Part shown: positions 13,077-17,717 of the stretch, piece after piece
Layout of the letters: every line of letters starts with the position of its first letter
Numbering within the stretch: position 1 is the first letter of the stretch
Assembly: GCA_900542835.1 (NCBI GenBank)
Contig: UQPB01000058.1
Span: 1 to 17,717 of the forward strand
Direction of reading: 5' to 3'
Origin: an uncultured Pelosinus sp.
Lineage (GTDB): Bacteria; Bacillota; Negativicutes; Sporomusales; Acetonemataceae
Length of the DNA: 17,717 bases
The notes under the pieces: generated by a model
Databases searched by the model: none
The model's input: the letters and a program-made list of their open reading frames with translations, nothing else
What the model was told of the DNA's origin: nothing
Position numbers and translations under genes: made by a program

Positions 13077-13553
13077 ATGGATAACGGATTTCATACCTTC
13101 AGAGGCTATCAATTGCTCAATCACGAGCAACAGGATCTGACCCCGAGCATGGAAGATTATCTGGAAATGATTTACCGCAACTGCGAACAGGAAGGCCATG
13201 TCCGAATGAATCAACTGGCCGGGCAGCTCAACGTGCGCGTTTCCTCGGCCACCAAAATCGTCCAGAAGCTGGCAAAGCTGGGATTTCTGCATTACCAGCC
13301 TTACGGGATTATTGAGCTGACCGAAAAGGGTAAGCAGACCGGCCAGTTCCTGCTGCACCGTCATCAGACGCTGGAACGGTTTCTGCGCATGCTGGGATTA
13401 GGGGGCACGCTGCTGCAGGACACGGAGATGATTGAACACCAGGCCAGCCCCGCTTTGTTGACCCAAATTGATCTGTTTTTACGTTTTCTGGAGCAAAACC
13501 CGGCTGTCGCCACCGCCTGGCAGCAATTCTGCCGGCCTGCCGCCGACTGTTAA
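13077..13553 (+). CDS. mntR: MntR, DtxR-family manganese-responsive regulator
   Basis: Metal-dependent transcriptional regulator, 158 aa. It begins with a 19-residue extension not found in B. subtilis MntR (142 aa), then LTPSMEDYLEMIYRNCEQEG and a winged helix (SSATKIVQKLAKLGF, ending in IIELTEKG). The six Mn ligands of MntR are all present by alignment: Asp27, Glu30, His96, Glu117, Glu120 and His121. There is no SH3-like third domain, as expected for MntR. AAAGGAGGG precedes the ATG. It converges on the metal ABC transporter operon, with only 2 nt between the stop codons. It is expected to repress Mn uptake, though no classical MntR box was found near the transporter promoter. Confidence 0.93.
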   Translation: MDNGFHTFRGYQLLNHEQQDLTPSMEDYLEMIYRNCEQEGHVRMNQLAGQLNVRVSSATKIVQKLAKLGFLHYQPYGIIELTEKGKQTGQFLLHRHQTLERFLRMLGLGGTLLQDTEMIEHQASPALLTQIDLFLRFLEQNPAVATAWQQFCRPAADC

Positions 13554-13555
13554 CG

Positions 13556-14686
13556 CTACGCCTGTTGCAGCGTCTTTTGATACATTTCACTGCCGGCGGC
13601 GTAATTCCTGCCGCTATCTGTAATCCTGACGCCGCCCTCCTCCAGCTCGATATAGCGGCTGGCCGTCAACCGCCGCGTCACTGCCTGCAAGAACGCAGGC
13701 GTCCAGGCGAAATGGCTGGCTATCGTGTCCGGACGCGACTCGTATTCGGCATCCGGCCGTCCTTCGTGATTCAGCAGATGGAATAACAGTGTCAGTCCGG
13801 CAAACTCATATTTCTGCTCATGTCCACGCCGGATTAGCGCGATCATTCCCTTCTCTGGCGCCAGCAGAAACACGGCCAAAAACACGACGCCAGTCATAAC
13901 CGCCATTGAGCCGGCAATTGATACATCCAGCCAGAAAGCCGCCCAATAGCCGGCGACGGCGCTAAGCAGACCGAACAAAACGCTGAGCAGCAGCATATGA
14001 CTTAATTTTTCACTGATAAAGAACGCTGCCGCCGGCGGGCAGATCATCAATGCTACCAACAGAATGGTTCCCACGGCGTTGAAGGCGCCGACAGCGGTAA
14101 CCGATACCAGCGTCATCAGCGAATAGTGGATAAGCGCCGGCGAAAAGCAGAGAACGGCTGCCAACGCCGGATCAAAGGTGACGATTTTTAACTCTTTGTA
14201 AAATACGGCGATATACAACAGGTTGATCAGCAGAATCCCGCCCATCACATACAGCGATTTCGGTCCAATATCAACACCGCTGACAACCAGCCGGTCAAAC
14301 GGGGCGAATGCCAGCTCCCCCAACAGAACAGAATCTGTATCCAAATGGACATTGCCGGCGTAACGGCTGATCAACAGGACGCCAATGCTGAACAGAAACG
14401 GAAAGATCAGGCCAATGGAAGAGTCTTCACTGGCCAGTCCGGTCTTTTGCACCAATTCCACCAAAAATACAGTGATTACGCCGGTCATGGCCGCTCCCGC
14501 CACCAGCAGCGGCGAATTCAGGTCATGGGTAATAAAGAAGCCGACAACGATTCCCAGTAAAATCGTATGGCTGATCGCGTCGCTCATCATCGCCATCCGC
14601 CGCAGGATCAAAAACGCTCCCGGCAGGGCGCAAGCCGCCGCGGTAACCATGGCAATGCTTAAAATCTCAATTTGCGCCTGCTGCAT
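13556..14686 (-). CDS. Mn/Zn ABC transporter permease with C-terminal winged-helix domain
   Basis: ABC-3 family membrane subunit (TroD/MntC-like), 376 aa against about 280 for a plain permease. Hydrophobic segments fill the first 275 residues, with the family motifs RRMAMMSDAISHTILLG and MICPPAAAFFISEKL. From LAPEKG (275) the chain turns soluble. Residues about 293-365 look like a DtxR/MntR-type winged helix (DTIASHFAWTPAFLQAVTRR, then VRITDSGRNYA). Such extensions are known in some Tro/Mnt permeases; their role is unsettled. It starts at the ATG 8 nt after GGAGG and overlaps the upstream permease gene by 20 nt. It is the last gene of the four-gene operon and forms the channel with the other permease. 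Confidence 0.9.
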   Translation of the reverse strand: MQQAQIEILSIAMVTAAACALPGAFLILRRMAMMSDAISHTILLGIVVGFFITHDLNSPLLVAGAAMTGVITVFLVELVQKTGLASEDSSIGLIFPFLFSIGVLLISRYAGNVHLDTDSVLLGELAFAPFDRLVVSGVDIGPKSLYVMGGILLINLLYIAVFYKELKIVTFDPALAAVLCFSPALIHYSLMTLVSVTAVGAFNAVGTILLVALMICPPAAAFFISEKLSHMLLLSVLFGLLSAVAGYWAAFWLDVSIAGSMAVMTGVVFLAVFLLAPEKGMIALIRRGHEQKYEFAGLTLLFHLLNHEGRPDAEYESRPDTIASHFAWTPAFLQAVTRRLTASRYIELEEGGVRITDSGRNYAAGSEMYQKTLQQA

Positions 14687-15611
14687 CACTGCCGCCTCCC
14701 TTTCCGGCCGGCTCACGCTCAAGCAGAATCGCCGCCCGGTTTTTCCTGTCGCTCAGCCGCTTCCACAGCAGCCCCCGGTTGGGCGCTGCCAGCAGCGAGA
14801 CAAAGACAATGGCGCTGACAACAATGATAATTGCCGGTCCTGTCGGTACCCGCGGCCCCATTGCACTGATGAAGCTGCCAAGCACGCCGGACGCCGCGCC
14901 AAAGACAGCCGATAGCAGAACCATTACCGACAAGCGGTCGGTCCACTGCCGGGCCGCGACCGCAGGTGAAATCAGCATGGCGCTCATCAGGACAACCCCG
15001 ACAGTCTGCAAGCCGGCGACAATGGCTACAACAACCAGTCCGGTCAGAAAGATATCAAGCGCCCTTACGGGAAAACCGGCACTGGCCGCATAATCGCTGT
15101 CAAAGCATAACAGCTTAAACTCCTTCCAGAACAAAGTCACCGCCGCCAGCGAGGCCACCGCAATGACCGCCATCAGCTCGATATCTCTTGCCAGCAGTGT
15201 CGCCGCCTGCCCGAACAGAAATTTTTCCAGACCTGCCTGGTTGGCATTCGGCAGTTTTTGAATAAATGTCAATAGCACCAGACCCGCGCCAAAGTAAACC
15301 GACAGAGTCATCCCCAGCGAGGTATCATATTTTATCTTTGTCTGCCGTGAGATGAATAATACAGTAAGGGCGGCAAGCCAGCCTGACAACAGCGCTCCCG
15401 CCAGCAGCAACGACGTTTCCTTGACGCCGGTCAGCAGAAACGCCAGACAAATACCGGGAAGCGCCGCGTGGGAGATCGCGTCCCCGATCAGACTGCGCTT
15501 GCGCAAAACCTCATAAACACCCAAAGTCCCGCTGATCAGGCCAAACAGGGCCGATCCCAGCGAAACCGTAAATAACGTATGATCAATACTGATCCATTGC
15601 CAGACACTCAT
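14667..15611 (-). CDS. Mn/Zn ABC transporter permease
   Basis: ABC-3 family membrane subunit (TroC/ZnuB-like), 314 aa, with about eight hydrophobic segments. Family motifs are RKRSLIGDAISHAALPGICL near the N terminus and VVLMSAMLISPAVAARQWTD in the second half. The C-terminal 40 residues are basic and Gly-rich, probably cytoplasmic. The start has a modest ribosome site (GGTGAAGG). 130 nt with a hairpin separate it from the ATPase gene upstream, unusual for an otherwise overlapping operon. It pairs with the following, wHTH-tailed permease. Confidence 0.92.
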   Translation of the reverse strand: MSVWQWISIDHTLFTVSLGSALFGLISGTLGVYEVLRKRSLIGDAISHAALPGICLAFLLTGVKETSLLLAGALLSGWLAALTVLFISRQTKIKYDTSLGMTLSVYFGAGLVLLTFIQKLPNANQAGLEKFLFGQAATLLARDIELMAVIAVASLAAVTLFWKEFKLLCFDSDYAASAGFPVRALDIFLTGLVVVAIVAGLQTVGVVLMSAMLISPAVAARQWTDRLSVMVLLSAVFGAASGVLGSFISAMGPRVPTGPAIIIVVSAIVFVSLLAAPNRGLLWKRLSDRKNRAAILLEREPAGKGGGSDAAGAN

Positions 15612-15650
15612 GCCTTCACCCCCGTCAGATTGATGAGCCGAAGCAATGCC

Positions 15651-15672
15651 GGCCGCGAAAGCGTTCGCGGCC
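15651..15672 (-). promoter_or_regulatory. Intercistronic hairpin between ATPase and permease genes
   Basis: GGCCGCGAA (15651-15659) and TTCGCGGCC (15664-15672) form a perfect 9-bp stem with a 4-nt loop and no T-tract. It lies in the 130-nt gap of the metal transporter operon. It may set different mRNA stability for the binding protein and ATPase genes relative to the permease genes. Confidence 0.5.
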
Positions 15673-15741
15673 GCTCGCTCCGTACTGCGACATACAGTCA
15701 GCAGCGGTTGATTTAGTTAGCCTCGGGAAACTTTAGCCCGA

Positions 15742-16455
15742 TTAATGTTTATAGGTTTGCTTAACCAGTGCGTCGGTAAATACCTCGTCAATACGGCCGC
15801 TGCCAACCAGACGGGTATTGAGAAGCGTGACCCAGTCAAAGTATTCCGGCACGGTCTGCAGGTCATGATGCACGACAATGACGGTTTTTCCCTGCTGCCG
15901 CAAATCTTTCAGCAATTCAACAATCGCCTTTTCGGTTTTCGCATCCACACCCTGAAACGGTTCATCCATCAGGTACATTTCCGCTTCCTGGGCCAGCGCT
16001 CTGGCTAAGAAGACCCGTTGCTGCTGTCCGCCGGACAACTGACTGATCTGACGGCTGGCGTACTCCCGCATACCGACCTTGGACAGAGCCTGTAAAGCCG
16101 CCTCGCGGTCAGCCTTGCCCGGACGGCGGATCCAGCCGAGCCTGCCGTATCGGCCCATCAGTGCCACATCAAGGACATCGGTGGGAAAATCCCAGTCAAC
16201 GCTGCCGCGCTGCGGTACATAACTGATTTGCTTTTGCCGCTCCCGGTAGGGTCTGCCCCAGAACGAAATCCGTCCCGCCACCGGCTTTACTAACCCCAGC
16301 ATGGCTTTGATCAGGGTAGATTTGCCGGCACCATTCGGTCCGACAATCGCCATCAATACGCCTGCGGGTATTTCCAGATCAATATCCCATAAAACCGGCC
16401 GCTGCTGATAGGCGACCGTCAAATCCTCAACTTTAAGCACCGCCTGGCTGCTCAT
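15742..16455 (-). CDS. Mn/Zn ABC transporter ATP-binding protein
   Basis: ABC ATPase (TroB/ZnuC/MntB-like), 237 aa, that powers metal import at the inner face of the membrane. Walker A GPNGAGKST is at 39-47, Q-loop Gln82 in YVPQRGSVDWDFP, signature LSGGQQQR at 140-147, Walker B YLMDEP at 161-166, and the H-loop histidine in VVHHD at 196-197. The RGSVDWDFP and MGRYGRLGW stretches are typical of the metal-ion subgroup. The start overlaps the stop of the binding-protein gene by 4 nt (ATGA), so translation is coupled; the ribosome site is weak. Confidence 0.95.
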   Translation of the reverse strand: MSSQAVLKVEDLTVAYQQRPVLWDIDLEIPAGVLMAIVGPNGAGKSTLIKAMLGLVKPVAGRISFWGRPYRERQKQISYVPQRGSVDWDFPTDVLDVALMGRYGRLGWIRRPGKADREAALQALSKVGMREYASRQISQLSGGQQQRVFLARALAQEAEMYLMDEPFQGVDAKTEKAIVELLKDLRQQGKTVIVVHHDLQTVPEYFDWVTLLNTRLVGSGRIDEVFTDALVKQTYKH

Positions 16456-17402
16456 GGCGTTTTACCCGCCAGGGCTTTAACAATGGTATCAATGTTGTGG
16501 CGAATTGTTCCGATATAGGTTCCCTCCGGTTTGCCGGCTTCCCCCAGTGAATCGGAAAACAGCTCGCCGCCGATTCCCACTTCATAACCTCTGGCTTTTA
16601 CCGCCTCCTGCAGCGCTTCGATACTCCGCTTCGGCACCGAGGACTCGATAAAAATGGCCGCAATCCGGTGATCAGCAATGAATGCCGCCAGTTCCCTTAC
16701 ATCGGCCGCGCCCGCTTCCGCCGCAGTGCTGATTCCCTGCAGACCCTTAACCTCGAAACCATAGGTCTTGCCAAAATAACCAAACGCGTCATGCGCCGTA
16801 ATCAATACCCGCGACTGGGCCGGCACTCTGGCTGCTTCTGTCTGCACATAGGCGTGGACGTCCCTCAGCTTTTCAATATAGCGGGCGGCATTTTGCTCAT
16901 ATGCGGTCTGATGCGCCGGATCAGCGGCGATCATTGCCTGTTTGACCGCAGCAGCCGCGTCAATCCACAATTCGACATTGAACCAGACGTGGGGATCATA
17001 GTTGCCGTCAAAATCGGCCGATTCCAGCAGTTTGGCGCGATCAACCGCCTCAGCTGCCGCCAGTGTGGCAATGCCGTTTTTCTTCATCTGCTCAAACACA
17101 TCGCCCATCTTGCCTTCCAGATGCAATCCGTTATAGATGATCAGCCGGGCGCCGCTCATTTTCTTTACATCTCCGGCACTGGGCTTATAAAGATGCGGAT
17201 CAATCCCAGCTCCCATCAGACCCTGGACATCGGCATAATCGCCGCCAATTTCCTTCGCCAGATCGGTCAGCATGGTCGTCGTCGCCACCACAGTCAATTT
17301 CCCGCCCCGCTGCGCCGGAGCGGCAGGCGATCCGCAGGCTGCTGTCAGCAGCAGCGCCGCCAGCGCCAGCAGTACCCCGGCCAGCCTAAACGGCTTGCTC
17401 AT
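16452..17402 (-). CDS. Mn/Zn ABC transporter substrate-binding lipoprotein (TroA/ZnuA family)
   Basis: Cluster A-I metal receptor, 316 aa. The lipoprotein signal peptide ends in LTAAC with lipidated Cys23. Metal ligands by alignment are His70 (DPHLYKPS), His138 (DPHVWF), His204 (AHDAFGYF) and Asp284 (LFSDSLG). A third-ligand His, as in TroA, instead of the Glu of PsaA/MntC, leaves Zn and Mn both possible. The His-rich loop of ZnuA is absent. Start choice: AAGGAG is 9 nt before the ATG at 17402; the ATG at 17411 abuts the ribosome site. First gene of the operon, behind a promoter with a Fur box. The 315 nt from here to the window end hold that promoter, a palindrome, a terminator and a repeat, but no gene. 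Confidence 0.94.
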   Translation of the reverse strand: MSKPFRLAGVLLALAALLLTAACGSPAAPAQRGGKLTVVATTTMLTDLAKEIGGDYADVQGLMGAGIDPHLYKPSAGDVKKMSGARLIIYNGLHLEGKMGDVFEQMKKNGIATLAAAEAVDRAKLLESADFDGNYDPHVWFNVELWIDAAAAVKQAMIAADPAHQTAYEQNAARYIEKLRDVHAYVQTEAARVPAQSRVLITAHDAFGYFGKTYGFEVKGLQGISTAAEAGAADVRELAAFIADHRIAAIFIESSVPKRSIEALQEAVKARGYEVGIGGELFSDSLGEAGKPEGTYIGTIRHNIDTIVKALAGKTP

Positions 17403-17430
17403 TGTTACCATCTCCTTATCCTCTTCATAA

Positions 17431-17455
17431 ATTGATAATGATTATCATTATCAAT
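17431..17455. promoter_or_regulatory. Fur box of the metal transporter operon
   Basis: A 25-bp dyad (12-1-12, perfect except the central base) contains GATAATGATTATCATTATC, which equals the classical Fur consensus. It also holds the 7-1-7 form TGATAATGATTATCA, with a second overlapping copy one mismatch away. It lies directly downstream of the predicted -10 box, covering the start of transcription and ending 28 nt before the ATG. Zur (ATCGTAAT-type) and PerR sites differ, so Fur is the best match. Confidence 0.9.
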
Positions 17456-17463
17456 TTATTATA

Positions 17464-17492
17464 ATTTTACACTATGGTTCCCCCTTTGTAAA
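17464..17492 (-). promoter_or_regulatory. Sigma-A promoter of the metal transporter operon
   Basis: On the minus strand, -35 TTTACA (17487-17492) and -10 TAAAAT (17464-17469) are separated by exactly 17 bp. Transcription would start near 17457, at the upstream edge of the Fur box. A TATAAT at 17458-17463 is an alternative -10 without a matching -35. Confidence 0.7.
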
Positions 17493-17495
17493 GCT

Positions 17496-17509
17496 ATCAA
17501 TGCATTGAT
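17496..17509. promoter_or_regulatory. Perfect 14-bp palindrome upstream of the promoter
   Basis: ATCAATGCATTGAT is a perfect dyad just upstream of the -35 box. It is followed at once by CGATATCG inside a further near-dyad. It could be a second operator for the metal operon or for a gene beyond the window. It matches no regulator site I know. Confidence 0.35.
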
Positions 17510-17602
17510 GCGATATCGTATGCAACCGGCCGTCAAGAGTTCCATTTTTTAAGAAAAATAGCCGGCAGCAATTCGCAAGGGCAAAGCATTCCAAACGGAC
17601 AA

Positions 17603-17630
17603 AAGCCGCGGTCTTCTAAGACCGCGGCTT
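17603..17630. terminator. Terminator hairpin for a gene beyond the right end
   Basis: A perfect 12-bp stem (17603-17614 with 17619-17630) with a TCTA loop. The minus-strand exit is GGCTTTTG, a short T-tract, so it would end transcription coming leftward from outside the window. Confidence 0.7.
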
Positions 17631-17717
17631 AGGCCGTTGATAAAGCCCCACCTACGTTGTTTGCCTCGCGATCCCCTTGCTAGCGTACCTTTCCGTACGC
17701 GTCGCTGCTGGGCTCGC
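17631..17717. repeat. Left half of a large extragenic palindromic repeat
   Basis: The outer arm 17631-17650 is complementary (17 of 20) to positions 34-53, and the last 17 bases equal the first 17 of the window. The inner part contains a smaller dyad, GCGTAC-CTTTCC-GTACGC at 17683-17700. Together with the left end it describes one repeat type present at both borders. Confidence 0.6.

Noticed and set aside
16668..17435. 255-aa plus-strand open frame
   Set aside because: It lies antisense to the clear metal-binding lipoprotein gene, has no ribosome site and resembles no family; a GC-rich shadow frame.

Overview
The window (17.7 kb, GC-rich by eye) looks like chromosome of a Gram-positive-lineage anaerobe of the Firmicutes. 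Supporting signs are strong GGAGG ribosome sites, GTG and TTG starts, lipoprotein signal peptides, an MntR and a CsoR of Firmicutes type, and a FlxA-like coiled-coil protein. The many extragenic palindromes and the style of the small proteins recall Negativicutes (Sporomusaceae), but that placement comes from memory of the families and is not proven here.

Region 1 (about 80-8610): a seven-gene minus-strand operon for uptake and catabolism of a sugar acid. It encodes a TRAP transporter (DctP, DctQ, DctM), a zinc alcohol/polyol dehydrogenase, an FGGY kinase of gluconokinase type, a D-2-hydroxyacid dehydrogenase and a KDPG aldolase, and ends at a perfect hairpin terminator. A divergent RpiR-family regulator (TTG start) lies upstream, with two operator-like palindromes between them. 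The set fits oxidation or reduction of an aldonate/ketoaldonate, phosphorylation, and cleavage of KDPG to pyruvate and glyceraldehyde-3-phosphate. The dehydratase (Edd) that must come between kinase and aldolase is not in the window.

Region 2 (about 8650-10500): a group of small unrecognised genes. One is a 197-aa protein with a duplicated segment whose linker is encoded by a perfect 38-bp palindrome. The others are a 96-aa FlxA-like coiled-coil protein, a 94-aa hypothetical protein and a 39-aa protein.

Region 3 (about 10640-12400): the least ordinary part. An intact cas6 is translationally coupled (10-nt overlap) to an upstream gene that appears to fuse a degenerate HIT domain to a YunG-like Cys-His-Asp domain. 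No other cas gene is visible, but one decayed CRISPR-like repeat sits 12 nt after cas6, in the same orientation.

Region 4 (about 12380-17500): metal homeostasis. csoR (TTG start) and a 62-aa membrane protein share a promoter whose 17-bp spacer carries the CsoR-type palindrome. mntR converges, with a 2-nt gap, on a four-gene TroABCD/ZnuABC-type Mn/Zn ABC transporter operon. That operon's promoter carries a near-perfect Fur box, so two different metal regulators may act on it.

Both window ends lie inside copies of the same large imperfect palindromic repeat and share an identical 17 bp.
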